From JAKLIN01 sp049288015 (GTDB lineage Archaea; Nanobdellota; Nanobdellia; Pacearchaeales; GW2011-AR1): 64,000 nucleotides of DNA. Location of the stretch: contig JBAQGX010000003.1 in NCBI GenBank assembly GCA_049288015.1, positions 124,001-188,000 of the forward strand, given 5' to 3'. Numbering within the stretch: position 1 is the first letter of the stretch; each line of letters begins with the position of its first letter. Positions 15,432-23,835 of this stretch are shown here, one piece after another. Under the pieces are notes generated by a model. The model was not told the DNA's origin, made no database searches, and saw only the letters and a list, made by a program, of their open reading frames with translations. Both the position numbers and the translations under genes were made by a program.

Positions 15432-15755
15432 TTATCTAATTAAAGGAAGAATCTCATTAATTATTCTTTCTACCTCTCCCAATTTTAGAAGGTCCACTTT
15501 TTCTTCTCCTGCATATGCATAAACAGTAACTTTTTTTGTTTCTCCTAATCCTTCATCTTGACTTTGTGCTTTTACAGTAATTCCAAAATTTCTAAGATGA
15601 TAAATTCTCTCTTCACTGTACTGAGCAGGATTATCATAGTGCGAAACAAAATATGGGGAAAGCTCATTACTCAATACTGGATTGCTCCCAAGTTCTATCT
15701 TTCTTTTTGCAACTTCTAGACTGAGATTACCTGCCTCATAAATCTTTTTAGCCAT
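15432..15755 (-). CDS. Hypothetical 107-aa protein
   Basis: A soluble mixed alpha/beta protein with no recognised family. The N-terminal NLSLEVAKRKIELGSN and the middle VSHYDNPAQYSEERIYHLRNFGITVKAQSQD look like regular secondary structure; the C terminus LKLGEVERIINEILPLIR is an amphipathic helix. It lies 77 bases upstream of rps19e on the same strand. In many archaea this spot near S19e carries PDCD5 or other translation genes, but the sequence does not resemble PDCD5. Confidence 0.65.
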   Translation of the reverse strand: MAKKIYEAGNLSLEVAKRKIELGSNPVLSNELSPYFVSHYDNPAQYSEERIYHLRNFGITVKAQSQDEGLGETKKVTVYAYAGEEKVDLLKLGEVERIINEILPLIR

Positions 15756-15852
15756 ATAAAATAAATTCTATAAATAGTTTATAACAATTTGTATTATTCA
15801 ATATTCACCTTAAGAAGACCAATTAATGTAATTAGATACTAAGTTCGAGAGT

Positions 15853-16176
15853 TTATAGTGTTTCCAGATATTGATGAATCTTTATTACCAGACTTACTTT
15901 CTGTTCCTCAATATAGGCCCTTGAAGCCGCGGCACTAATATATTCCGGACTTATGTTATATTCTTCCAATGCAGGGAGAATTCCATGATCAATACCATTA
16001 ATAGCATCTCGAGTTGTGTCTACTCTGCAGGTTGCAAGCTTTTCCAATGCTCTCTGGGGGAGTACGAACATCTTTTTGGGATGAACGCCATTTTTTAAAG
16101 ATAGTAAATGAATTTCTTCGGAATCTGGATGGTAAGCGATTTCCACATAGGAGTCATGATACAATTCTGACATCAT
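15853..16176 (-). CDS. Hypothetical 107-aa protein
   Basis: An acidic-neutral soluble protein starting MMSELYHDSYVEIAYHPDSEEIHL; no signal peptide or membrane segment and no known motif. A beta-strand pair with a charged hairpin opens the sequence and helices follow (PQRALEKLATCRV, EYISAAASRAYIEEQKVSLVIKIHQYLETL). It is flanked by unknown genes of similar size and a YhbY gene. Function cannot be assigned. Confidence 0.6.
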   Translation of the reverse strand: MMSELYHDSYVEIAYHPDSEEIHLLSLKNGVHPKKMFVLPQRALEKLATCRVDTTRDAINGIDHGILPALEEYNISPEYISAAASRAYIEEQKVSLVIKIHQYLETL

Positions 16177-16233
16177 CCAAAAGGCTAATTAGTTTAATTT
16201 ATATTATTTATGATACTTAGATATGAATAATAA

Positions 16234-16479
16234 TTACCTAACAATTTTTCTCCACTTTTTTAGAACGATTGTAAATCCGATGATCCTTGCATTATAATTT
16301 CTTCCCAATACTCCAAGAATTTCTTCAGTCATTTCTTTCACTTTTTCTTTCTCATGTCCTGCACTCTTGAGAACAGAGATTCTTATGCTAGTATGTGTCT
16401 TAAAATTGTTCTTGAGGCTTTCAATGAAGTTTTCGGTTACTCCATTCTTTCCGATTTGTATCTCAGACTGTTTTATCAT
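16234..16479 (-). CDS. YhbY/CRM-domain RNA-binding protein
   Basis: 81 residues of a single CRM (CRS1-YhbY) domain. The pattern is clear: QIGKNGVTENFIESLKNNF, then KSAGHEKEKVKEMTEEIL and the C-terminal strands NARIIGFTIVLKKWRK. The typical GxxG loop is GKNG. CRM proteins bind rRNA or tRNA; bacterial YhbY associates with large-subunit precursors. In archaea yhbY is often next to S19e and RNase P protein genes, consistent with the neighbourhood here. Confidence 0.88.
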   Translation of the reverse strand: MIKQSEIQIGKNGVTENFIESLKNNFKTHTSIRISVLKSAGHEKEKVKEMTEEILGVLGRNYNARIIGFTIVLKKWRKIVR

Positions 16480-16509
16480 ATCTAAAAGAGAAATTTCGGT
16501 TTTATAAAA

Positions 16510-16872
16510 CTAGAGGCCATCTTTTCCTGCGATTATGGAGTTCAGATATTTTTCCAATCCAATTTCATCCCTTTCATAGAGATTTCTATCTTTTCTCAAT
16601 TTGTTTGACCTGAAAATCTTGCTTGGCTCTGGAATTGCGCCTCTCTCACTAGAAAACGAGAAAAAGTCATAATGTATTCCTCCGGAGGAAACTATCAATC
16701 CTTCATCTAAGCTTCTGTGATTCATAGGTTTCAGTTGCTGATAAATTCTCTCTCTTATTCTAGATATTTCATCGGGAGTATTAATTATCAGGAAAGTCCA
16801 TCTGTGCCTTGCCAATTCTTGGTCTCCAGTTCCTGTCTTAGTATTATACCTTACCTGTCTATCAATTTCCAT
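16510..16872 (-). CDS. Hypothetical 120-aa protein
   Basis: The start was placed at the ATG 16872; the frame can be extended to a TTG at 16914, which would leave only 10 bases to the divergent tRNA-Gly. The protein begins MEIDRQVRYNTKTGTGDQEL and contains a beta-rich centre (RWTFLIINTPDEISRIRERI, GLIVSSGGIHYDFFSFSSERG). No family is recognised. It shares its strand with the YhbY gene 30 bases downstream. Confidence 0.6.
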   Translation of the reverse strand: MEIDRQVRYNTKTGTGDQELARHRWTFLIINTPDEISRIRERIYQQLKPMNHRSLDEGLIVSSGGIHYDFFSFSSERGAIPEPSKIFRSNKLRKDRNLYERDEIGLEKYLNSIIAGKDGL

Positions 16873-16924
16873 AAAAACTTGAATAGAGTAATCTTTAAAT
16901 TGATTATTGTACAAAAAAATATAA

Positions 16925-16995
16925 GCGTCGTTAGTTTATCGGTAGAACACAAGATTCCCAATTTTGTAAGCCGGGTCCAATTCCCGGACGGCGCA
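16925..16995 (+). tRNA. tRNA-Gly (CCC)
   Basis: A complete 71-nt cloverleaf. The acceptor GCGTCGT pairs with ACGGCGC (one G-U), discriminator A at 16995. The anticodon stem CAAGA/TTTTG closes the loop TTCCCAA with anticodon CCC. The T arm is CCGGG-TCCAATT-CCCGG. CCA is not encoded. No intron is present. It lies directly upstream of the pyrD start and probably shares its transcript. Confidence 0.93.
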
Positions 16996-17004
16996 TTTGA
17001 TAAA

Positions 17005-17931
17005 ATGGATTTAAAAACAAAAATAGGAAATATAAGCTTTGATTCTTATGTATGCAATGCTTCTGGACCTAGAGACATTAGCTTAAAAGAGCTTAAAATT
17101 ATAGGAGAATCTGACTCTTCAGCTGTGGTAATGAAGTCTTGCACTATTGAGCCAAGAGGGGGGAACGAAGAACCAAGATATGCTAAATTACAGTTAGGAG
17201 CTATACAAAGTATGGGGCTTCCTAATTTAGGTTATAAAGAGTACCTTAAAATCTCATCCAATCTTAAAAGATATAATAAACCAATTATTGCCAGTATTGC
17301 AGGATTATGCGAAGAGGATTTTCCAAAAATGATCGGAGCATTTCAGAAAAGTGATGTGGATTTAATTGAGGTAAATTTGAGCTGCCCAAACTTGGAAGGG
17401 AAACCACAAATAGCTTATGATTTTGAAGAATCAGATAATATTTTAGAAAAAATTTCAAATCTTGGAAATAAGCCCGTAGGATTAAAACTCCCAGCATATT
17501 ATGATATGGTTCACCAAGAACAGCTAGCCGAATTAATAAAGAAATATGATATTAAATTTATTACTTGCATTAATTCAATAGGTAATTCGTTGGTCATTGA
17601 TTCAGAAACAGAAAGACCCGTAATAAAACCTAAAAGGGGTTTTGGGGGTCTTTGTGGAGAATACATAAAACCTATTGCATTGGCAAATGTAAGAATCTTT
17701 TATGAACTTTTAGAAGGAAAAGTATCAATTTTTGGCGTTGGCGGAATTAAGTCAGGAAGAGATGCATTTGAATTTCTTCTGGCTGGTGCAGATGCGGTTC
17801 AAGTAGCTACTACTTTCGAAACAGAAGGACCTGATTGTTTTAGAAGAATAAATTTAGAACTGGAAGAAATTTTTAAAGAAAAGAATTATAATTCAATCCA
17901 AGAAGTTAAAGGAAAGTTAAAATATTTATAA
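17005..17931 (+). CDS. pyrD: Dihydroorotate dehydrogenase, class 1A type
   Basis: 308 residues from ATG 17005; a longer open frame runs through the tRNA and is not used. It oxidises dihydroorotate to orotate in pyrimidine synthesis with FMN. Signature segments are ASGPRDIS, QSMGLPNLGYKEYL, catalytic Cys in VNLSCPNLEGKPQIAYDFE, INSIGNSLVIDSE, IKPKRGFGGLCG and GVGGIKSGRDAFEFLLAGA. The order and details match the fumarate-dependent class 1A enzyme of Lactococcus and not the NAD-linked 1B form, and no PyrK partner is next to it. Confidence 0.93.
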   Translation: MDLKTKIGNISFDSYVCNASGPRDISLKELKIIGESDSSAVVMKSCTIEPRGGNEEPRYAKLQLGAIQSMGLPNLGYKEYLKISSNLKRYNKPIIASIAGLCEEDFPKMIGAFQKSDVDLIEVNLSCPNLEGKPQIAYDFEESDNILEKISNLGNKPVGLKLPAYYDMVHQEQLAELIKKYDIKFITCINSIGNSLVIDSETERPVIKPKRGFGGLCGEYIKPIALANVRIFYELLEGKVSIFGVGGIKSGRDAFEFLLAGADAVQVATTFETEGPDCFRRINLELEEIFKEKNYNSIQEVKGKLKYL

Positions 17932-17961
17932 AATAGGATTTAGCTATTAGGTCTTTTCAGA

Positions 17962-18768
17962 TTATTCTATAGGTATACTAAATTTTTCGATATCTGCCTT
18001 TTTTACTTTTATTACGTCAAATTTCGCAACTCCGAACGTCCCTGCCTTCATCCCTCTGCTTTTTGAAATTGATTTTCCTAAAAATCTGTGAACCTCTATG
18101 TCTTTGTGATTTTTTTTCCAATCTCTTGAATATTTTGCGCAGAAGATTGCGGCCTCTTTTATGCTATCTTCATTTGCCTTTCCTTTTATGTTAACAAAAG
18201 GACTCCCGGCTGCTGCAGTATGAAAAACATATTCATCTGGAGCCACTTGTCTAACCAGTTCTTCATTGCTGTTCTCATCTTTTCCGCCAAGAATTAATAT
18301 TCCTCCTTTTGTTACTAACCTCCTGAAATTTTTATGTTGTAATGAAGAGTTAACAATTTCCAAACATCTTTTTTGGTTTTTCCAAGTTAATTTTTCAAGC
18401 GCATTGTTAAAATCAAGCCACTCTGAAGTTGAATGTTCATGCTCATCCAATCTAACTTTTCCCATACCTACCTCTACAGCATAAAGTGAATATGATTGTC
18501 CGATGAAACCAGGCCTGTCTGAATACTTCTTTTTGTATTCATATTCTCCCTTGAGTTCAAATTTTTTTATCTGTCCTTTGATGCTCAAGCCAGTTTCCTC
18601 TTTTACTCCTCTTCTAGCAGTTTCTTCTTCACTTTCATTTCCTTCAATTCCTTCTTTTGGAAACTCCCATCCTTTCCAATGAAGTTTTCTCTTAAGAACA
18701 AGATAATTTATTTTGTTTTCCTCTTTTGAATAAACTACAATGAAAACGGATCTACGGTACTTATCCAT
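17962..18768 (-). CDS. Nudix domain fused to NFACT-R (DUF814) domain
   Basis: 268 residues in two domains. Residues 1-140 are a Nudix hydrolase of the Ap4A type (LVLKRKLHWKGWEFPKEGIEG, box helix RGVKEETGL, where the first Glu of REVxEE is Gly). Residues 145-268 match the NFACT RNA-binding domain: RLVTKGGILILGGKDENSNEEL, YVFHTAAAGSPFVNIKG and SKSRGMKAGTFGVAKF. NFACT-R is normally found at the C terminus of Rqc2/NEMF ribosome-quality-control proteins or alone. The combination suggests action on an RNA-bound or cap-like nucleotide (inference). Confidence 0.85.
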   Translation of the reverse strand: MDKYRRSVFIVVYSKEENKINYLVLKRKLHWKGWEFPKEGIEGNESEEETARRGVKEETGLSIKGQIKKFELKGEYEYKKKYSDRPGFIGQSYSLYAVEVGMGKVRLDEHEHSTSEWLDFNNALEKLTWKNQKRCLEIVNSSLQHKNFRRLVTKGGILILGGKDENSNEELVRQVAPDEYVFHTAAAGSPFVNIKGKANEDSIKEAAIFCAKYSRDWKKNHKDIEVHRFLGKSISKSRGMKAGTFGVAKFDVIKVKKADIEKFSIPIE

Positions 18769-18795
18769 AATTTTGATACATTTGCAATGTTTAAA

Positions 18796-19314
18796 TTAAT
18801 TACGATAACATACTTTTGGAAGAGAGTCAGTTAATCCAATATAGGGGCGGAATAAACTTCCTATTTTTTCAAAATGGCATAGCTCTAAGCTGCTAAAATA
18901 AGATCTGACTTCTTCTTCTATGCATTTTCTTTTTCCCTCTCTAAATCTAAACCAATCTCCGTTGCCGATATGAAATTCATGACCTAAAGTATTTGACATA
19001 TATTTAAGATAATAATACATGGAAGAATTTTTCTCTTTTGACTCGTCCAGTACGCTCATGAGTCCCTTTGAAACTTTTTTAGTGATATTAGAAAAATATT
19101 CTTCCCTTAAGGGATGATTATGATGGCGGGTGGTTGTACAGTTTACTTCAGTTGGATCAACTTTTTCACCATTCAAAATTTTCCCAGCTATAACAACAAG
19201 GCTGTAGATTTCATAATCATCTGGAATTGTCAAGTCATAAACTTTAGGCTCTTTGAATTGCAGCAAAAGGGCTCCGCAAGTTTGATGCTCAAGTTCATCT
19301 TCTTCTGTTGGCAT
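18796..19314 (-). CDS. Hypothetical 172-aa protein
   Basis: A soluble protein with no recognised family. It has a His-rich segment (TTTRHHNHPLREEYF) and several Cys (CGALL, NCTT, KCIEEE, LCHFEK, KVCYRN), which could bind metal. The middle YYYLKYMSNTLGHEFHIGNGDWFRF contains a further His pair. The start is ATG at 19314. It lies between the Nudix-NFACT-R gene (28 bases) and the PHP gene (54 bases) on the same strand. Confidence 0.6.
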   Translation of the reverse strand: MPTEEDELEHQTCGALLLQFKEPKVYDLTIPDDYEIYSLVVIAGKILNGEKVDPTEVNCTTTRHHNHPLREEYFSNITKKVSKGLMSVLDESKEKNSSMYYYLKYMSNTLGHEFHIGNGDWFRFREGKRKCIEEEVRSYFSSLELCHFEKIGSLFRPYIGLTDSLPKVCYRN

Positions 19315-19368
19315 GGTCTGGAAAGATAAAATTTTTTATATAAAGATTATTGTCGCGCGATATATCAA

Positions 19369-20271
19369 TTAACTTCTTGGTCTTTTGAATAATATATTCT
19401 TAGAGATTTCATTCAGGGCGAGAGGTATGCAATAAGTTTCAAGAACATTAAACGCAGAAACATATTTTTTTATGGAAGAATAATTTCCAGAAAATATATT
19501 TTTGCTTATTGAACTAATGACCTCTTGAGGAGATTCTCCTTCTATGTCACTAATAATCTTTGAAGTTCCCATTATCTTTAAGTGTCTTTTATTTCTTGCA
19601 TGAAGATCTGTGTCTGGAACAATTGGAACATTTACATTTTCATTTGATAATCTCAATGATAATTCCTCCGCAGGCTTGTTGATATCATGATAATCTATTT
19701 TATTGCCAATAAGACTTAATCCCAATCTTAGACCTGCTCTTAGCAGAAGGTTGCTGTATCCATTCCATTCGATATACACTTTTCCGCTATATTTTCTGCA
19801 TAACTCTTCCAATTCTTTTTCCTTTTCTTCAGATATATGACCTGCTGTTCTTGTTCCGTTGTCTGCATATGGATGATCAAGTCCGATAAGGACTTCATTT
19901 CCAGACAACTCTTTATATTCTAAAGCAGATTCTATTATTTCTTCAGCTTCTGATTCTGGTCTTGCGCAGTCATAATTATATCCAGTTGTCAATATTTGCA
20001 ATCCCTTTCCGTTAGAAGTATTATATTCAGTAAAAGGAAATATATACCTTGAAGATCCGTTGTCATTTATAACGAATCCTAAGTTATCATGCTTTATGCC
20101 TTGTATCTTATCGGCTCTTCCAAGGAGTTTGGAGTATATGTTATGATCAAGTTCACCTAGACCAATGACATCCAAGCTGTTTGTTTTCATGACTCTCAAA
20201 ATATCTTCAAGCTCATTCTTTCCATTGAACAAGAAGGGGTGAATATGCAAGTCAATACTAGCCCTTTTCAT
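19369..20271 (-). CDS. PHP-domain phosphoesterase-like protein
   Basis: 300 residues with the metal-binding motifs of the PHP superfamily: IDLHIHPF at the N terminus (DxHxH), DVIGLGELDHN, a Glu in FPFTEYNT, GLDHPYADNG, and PIVPDTDLHARNKRHL near the C terminus (DxH). PHP proteins hydrolyse phosphoesters (histidinol-phosphate, polymerase proofreading, trehalose phosphate and others). The order and spacing are normal but the substrate cannot be inferred. It follows cysS by 49 bases on the minus strand. Confidence 0.85.
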   Translation of the reverse strand: MKRASIDLHIHPFLFNGKNELEDILRVMKTNSLDVIGLGELDHNIYSKLLGRADKIQGIKHDNLGFVINDNGSSRYIFPFTEYNTSNGKGLQILTTGYNYDCARPESEAEEIIESALEYKELSGNEVLIGLDHPYADNGTRTAGHISEEKEKELEELCRKYSGKVYIEWNGYSNLLLRAGLRLGLSLIGNKIDYHDINKPAEELSLRLSNENVNVPIVPDTDLHARNKRHLKIMGTSKIISDIEGESPQEVISSISKNIFSGNYSSIKKYVSAFNVLETYCIPLALNEISKNILFKRPRS

Positions 20272-20320
20272 CAGGCTTTAGGCAAAAATCTATTTATAAC
20301 CCTTATGATAGATTAGTCCA

Positions 20321-21682
20321 TTACGATCTCTTTATTACCGTGCCATTATCAGAATCTTCAACAGAATACCCAAGATCCTTTAGCTTATCTCTTATGTCAT
20401 CAGCCATTTTCCAGTTTTTTTCCTTTCTGGCTTTGTCACGGTCTTTTACAAGATTTTTGACTTCTTCAGAAGTGTCTATTTCTTCTTTTTCGAAGAGTTT
20501 CAATCCCAATACAGAATCCATTTTTTTTATTGTTCCTATCTTTCCCTTTGCTTTTGTATTTCTGACTAATTTCCATAGAATCTGAAGTGCATTTGGCATA
20601 TCCAAGTCGTCATTTATGAATTTCTCAAATTTTTTAAGATAATCTTTGTTTGTTTTTTTATCATCTTTCAATTCAGAAATTATATTCTTTAATCTGTTAA
20701 GAGAGTTTTGCGCGTTCTGAAGATTTTCTAGTGAGAATTCAAGAGGTTTCCTGTAATTTGAAGTTAGAACAAAATATCTGTAAGACATTGAATTGAACCC
20801 GTCTTCTTCCAATTCGGATATTGTGTATAATCCTCCTTTGCTCTTTGAAATCTTTTCTCCATTTGTTGTAAGAAAAGCTCCATGAACCCAGTAGTTTACA
20901 AATTTTTTTCCGGTAGCAGCCTCGCTTTGCGCAATTTCATTTGTATGATGAACTTGTATATGATCTTCTCCCCCTGTATGTATGTCAAAGTGTTCTCCCA
21001 AATATTTCATTGACATCGCTGAACATTCTATATGCCATCCAGGAAACCCTATTCCCCAGGGAGATTTCCATTCTTGTTGTCTTAATCCCGGTTTTTCAGA
21101 AAATTTCCAGAGAGCAAAATCTGTCTTGTTCCTTTTCTCTCCCATTGATACTCTTTTCCCAGCCTGCAAATCTTTTATGTTAAGCCTTCCAAGCTTGCTG
21201 TAATCTTTGAATTTGCTTGTATCAAAATAAATCCCATCGCTTGTTTTGTAAGTATAACCTTTAGTTTCCAATCTTTTGATCAATTCTATTTGTTCCTTGA
21301 TATTATCTGTAGCTTTTGTCCAGATAGTTGGTTCAATGATGTTTAACTTTTTGAAATCTTCAAGAAAAATCGAGAAATAATAAGAAGTAATTTCTTTTGC
21401 AGTCTTTCCTTCTTTTTTTGCTTCTTTTTCGATCTTGTCTTCGCCTTCATCTGCGTCACTTGTCAAGTGCCCTACATCAGTTATATTGATTACATGTTTT
21501 ACTTTATATCCATCATACTCAAGAACTCTCTTTAAGATATCAGAAAAAATATAGCTTCTCATGTTGCCAATATGCTGATACCAATACACTGTTGGCCCGC
21601 ATGAATACATCCCAATAGTTTTTCCTTTTATAGGCTTGAAAGTTTCTTTTTTTCTTGTTAAAGTATTATATATTTTTAACAT
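20321..21682 (-). CDS. cysS: Cysteinyl-tRNA synthetase
   Basis: 453 residues of class I CysRS. The HIGH motif reads HIGNMRSY, preceded by the Zn ligand in YSCGPTVYWYQ; other Zn ligands lie in GWHIECSAMS and GGEDHIQVHHTNE; the KMSKS motif reads KISKSKG. The C-terminal helical bundle and DALR-type end (ARKEKNWKMADDIRDKL) are complete. It charges tRNA-Cys. The start is ATG 21682. Confidence 0.95.
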   Translation of the reverse strand: MLKIYNTLTRKKETFKPIKGKTIGMYSCGPTVYWYQHIGNMRSYIFSDILKRVLEYDGYKVKHVINITDVGHLTSDADEGEDKIEKEAKKEGKTAKEITSYYFSIFLEDFKKLNIIEPTIWTKATDNIKEQIELIKRLETKGYTYKTSDGIYFDTSKFKDYSKLGRLNIKDLQAGKRVSMGEKRNKTDFALWKFSEKPGLRQQEWKSPWGIGFPGWHIECSAMSMKYLGEHFDIHTGGEDHIQVHHTNEIAQSEAATGKKFVNYWVHGAFLTTNGEKISKSKGGLYTISELEEDGFNSMSYRYFVLTSNYRKPLEFSLENLQNAQNSLNRLKNIISELKDDKKTNKDYLKKFEKFINDDLDMPNALQILWKLVRNTKAKGKIGTIKKMDSVLGLKLFEKEEIDTSEEVKNLVKDRDKARKEKNWKMADDIRDKLKDLGYSVEDSDNGTVIKRS

Positions 21683-21719
21683 AAAATCTAAACGAGAACC
21701 GAATTTAAAAATCTAATAT

Positions 21720-22280
21720 TTACTGGATTGTTACAAATATATTCGTTGAGAATGCATTTGTATTTGGCTGTGTCTCAAGTGCGGTCAATCCGTAGATTAT
21801 TGTACATTGTGGAGCTGTACTTGGTATATCAAACTTAACTAGTATAGGCAAATCAAGTGATCCCCCTGGACCTAATGTAAACGTTCCTGAATTTCCAAGA
21901 AGATAAGCATTTGCCTGGGCAGCAGTAAATGTAGTTCCACAGTTATGAACATCACTTGCAGTCAAATTATAAGTGAACGTCGCTGTAGTAGATGTCTCTG
22001 GGTTCTTTACTGAGAAAGCAAATCCTGCAGGTGTTCCGCCTCTGCCTATAGTGATTTCTCTTGAAGCAGGATAAACTGCCAAGTTTGTATTTTCTGTAGT
22101 GAATAGTTGATTTATCTGATCTTGAATTGCAGTGTTTATCTGATCTACCGCGCTAGTGCTGCTTGTGAAAATTGTTCTTATCAATACGAGTGCAAGAACA
22201 AGAGTTACAACAACAAGAACAATGGTAACGATTGTGTTCATGCTCATCTCTATTGCTGCTTTTCTATCTTTGAAATTCAT
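21720..22280 (-). CDS. Type IV pilin-like surface protein
   Basis: 186 residues. The N terminus has a short basic leader (MNFKDRKA) followed by IEMSMNTIVTIVLVVVTLVLALVL, the hydrophobic assembly helix of archaeal type IV pilins/archaellins, with a Glu near position +2/+3 after a likely KA cleavage site. The rest is a Thr/Asn/Pro-rich beta-sandwich with two Cys (VHNCGTTF, APQCTIIYG) that may form a disulfide. It overlaps the upstream membrane gene (ATGA). Processing would need a prepilin peptidase encoded elsewhere. Confidence 0.85.
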   Translation of the reverse strand: MNFKDRKAAIEMSMNTIVTIVLVVVTLVLALVLIRTIFTSSTSAVDQINTAIQDQINQLFTTENTNLAVYPASREITIGRGGTPAGFAFSVKNPETSTTATFTYNLTASDVHNCGTTFTAAQANAYLLGNSGTFTLGPGGSLDLPILVKFDIPSTAPQCTIIYGLTALETQPNTNAFSTNIFVTIQ

Positions 22281-22594
22281 TTTACGGAAGAAGTTAAAGT
22301 GCTATTTAACTGCTGAGCATAAATTTGATTAACATATGGAGAAAGCCATACTAAATCAATAATAAACATGGCAACGTTTAGAACAAATCCGATTGCATTC
22401 AGAATCATTCCAATCCTTGCTTTCTTTGTTTTTTCCTTCCTCTGCTGACTTAAGCATAAAAAGAAACCAATTACAGAAGTTGCGAATCCCACAACAGGAT
22501 AAAAAAGAAACATTGCCAGACTCACAATCCCTAAAGTGAATCCCGCTACACCTAAACCTCCAGAACTTTTCTTTTCCTCTTTTTCCTTTGCCAT
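22277..22594 (-). CDS. Small membrane protein (DUF4190-like)
   Basis: 105 residues: basic N terminus (MAKEKEEKKSSGGLG), three hydrophobic helices (VAGFTLGIVSLAMFLFYPV, ATSVIGFFLCL, IGMILNAIGFVLNVAMFII) and a short outside tail. The G(V/L)A...G..SL.M pattern with repeated Gly resembles DUF4190. The gene overlaps the pilin start by 4 bases, so it may assist or co-vary with the pilin; that is inference. Confidence 0.7.
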   Translation of the reverse strand: MAKEKEEKKSSGGLGVAGFTLGIVSLAMFLFYPVVGFATSVIGFFLCLSQQRKEKTKKARIGMILNAIGFVLNVAMFIIDLVWLSPYVNQIYAQQLNSTLTSSVK

Positions 22595-22644
22595 CTTATG
22601 TTACAAAGAACTTATAATTATTTATAAATCTTTTTGAGCCAAAA

Positions 22645-22716
22645 TGGGAACGCGGGGAGTTGGACCCCGGACACCATGAGCTTCAGTCATGTGCTCTCCC
22701 GCTGAGCTACGTTCCC
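22645..22716 (-). tRNA. tRNA-Phe (GAA)
   Basis: Reading the minus strand gives a 72-nt cloverleaf. The acceptor GGGAACG pairs with CGTTCCC, discriminator A. The D arm is GCTCAGCGGGAGAGC, the anticodon stem CATGA/TCATG holds the loop CTGAAGC with anticodon GAA, and the T arm is CGGGG-TCCAACT-CCCCG. No intron and no encoded CCA. Confidence 0.94.
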
Positions 22717-22801
22717 AATATAAAACCTGCAGAAGTATCTTTAAATCTTTTGTTTGAACTCAATTTCATCACCTTTAAAAGTAAACATTCTAAATTTAAT
22801 T

Positions 22802-23389
22802 ATGGATAATCTTGTTTTAGAAATAAAGAGAAAGCTCGTTCACATAAGCTCGGTTTTTTACATTATAATCTACTGCCTGATAAAAGAATTTTTCAGCCAG
22901 CAAGCAGCAATTTTGTCGCTTGTTTTTATCTTGATATGCTTATCTTTCCTTGAATTTTTGAGAATGAAATTTAACAAAGAGATTCCATTCTTCCACCAGC
23001 TGTATCGTGAAAACGAAAGAGATACAGTTTCAGGAAGTATCTATCTTCTGATTGGAATTATCATAGCATTTTCTGCATTTGAATTCAATATTGCCGTAAC
23101 CGCAATTTTAATGATGATTTTTGGAGATACGGCATCAGCAATTATTGGAAGATTAGGCAAGCATAAAATAGATCATCTTAGTCGTTCATGGGAAGGAATA
23201 GCTGCAGAGTTCATTGTTGATCTGGTTGTAGGATTTATCCTCCTGAACAATGTTGCGATTATTATTTTTATGGCCCTGATTGCAACAATCACAGAAACGT
23301 TGCTGAAACCTATTGATGATAATCTCGCTATTCCAATAGTTGCCGGATTTGCGGGCCAGGCACTGATGATGCTTTTAGGCCATTTATAG
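22802..23389 (+). CDS. Polyprenol/phytol kinase-like membrane protein (SEC59 family)
   Basis: 195 residues from ATG 22802 (an in-frame TTG at 22754 is ignored). About six transmembrane helices carry the CTP-dependent kinase pattern: LEIKRKLVHISSVFY at the N terminus, ENERDTVSGSIYLLIG, MIFGDTASAIIGRLGKHKI, SRSWEGIAAEF and IDDNLAIPIVAGF. The family includes dolichol kinase, phytol kinase and CDP-lipid enzymes. In archaea a likely role is phosphorylation of a polyprenol or isoprenoid lipid precursor; the exact substrate is unknown. Confidence 0.85.
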   Translation: MDNLVLEIKRKLVHISSVFYIIIYCLIKEFFSQQAAILSLVFILICLSFLEFLRMKFNKEIPFFHQLYRENERDTVSGSIYLLIGIIIAFSAFEFNIAVTAILMMIFGDTASAIIGRLGKHKIDHLSRSWEGIAAEFIVDLVVGFILLNNVAIIIFMALIATITETLLKPIDDNLAIPIVAGFAGQALMMLLGHL

Positions 23390-23436
23390 AAATAAAAGAC
23401 ATAAATTCTTTTAAACCCCAAGTCAAACTTATTTTT

Positions 23437-23835
23437 ATGAGTACATCCAGAGACACATTCTTGTTTAATGTTATTGAAGTAGAGTGTTCCCCAAAATTTT
23501 CTCCTTATTATGAAGTTGCAAAGAAACTTTCTGCCAGATCTTGGCATAGCAGTGGAAGAGGCTTTGTGTCTCTGGATTTGTTGACACTTGACATGGCTTA
23601 TGATGTTGCGAGCCAAAAAGTGAATTATCAGATAATGAGTGATCTTTCAATTCAAGATATTGATCATCAAGATTTTAGGCATGAGGGATTGGTTGGATAT
23701 TCTGGATCTCCTACGATGATAAAAAATATCAGAACATTGGACAGATACGAAATGTCTGAACTGGGAAAACTTTTTATTGTTAAGTTAAAAAATAGAAGAG
23801 AATTTCTTGCTTCTCATGAAGACGATAAAAAGTAA
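23437..23835 (+). CDS. Hypothetical 132-aa protein
   Basis: A soluble protein starting MSTSRDTFLFNVIEVECSPKF with a Gly/Ser-rich turn (SGRGFVSLDLL) and helical C terminus ending HEDDKK. No family recognised. Its stop codon TAA (23833-23835) lies at the very 3' end of the convergent RNase P RNA, so the two share two to three bases. Confidence 0.6.
   Translation: MSTSRDTFLFNVIEVECSPKFSPYYEVAKKLSARSWHSSGRGFVSLDLLTLDMAYDVASQKVNYQIMSDLSIQDIDHQDFRHEGLVGYSGSPTMIKNIRTLDRYEMSELGKLFIVKLKNRREFLASHEDDKK

Noticed and set aside
16717..17004. Upstream extension of pyrD
   Set aside because: The frame would run through tRNA-Gly and the divergent gene; the class 1A family starts at ATG 17005.
23173..23616. 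147-codon minus-strand frame
   Set aside because: It is antisense to the polyprenol-kinase-like gene and the next gene, both of which have good family or compositional support.
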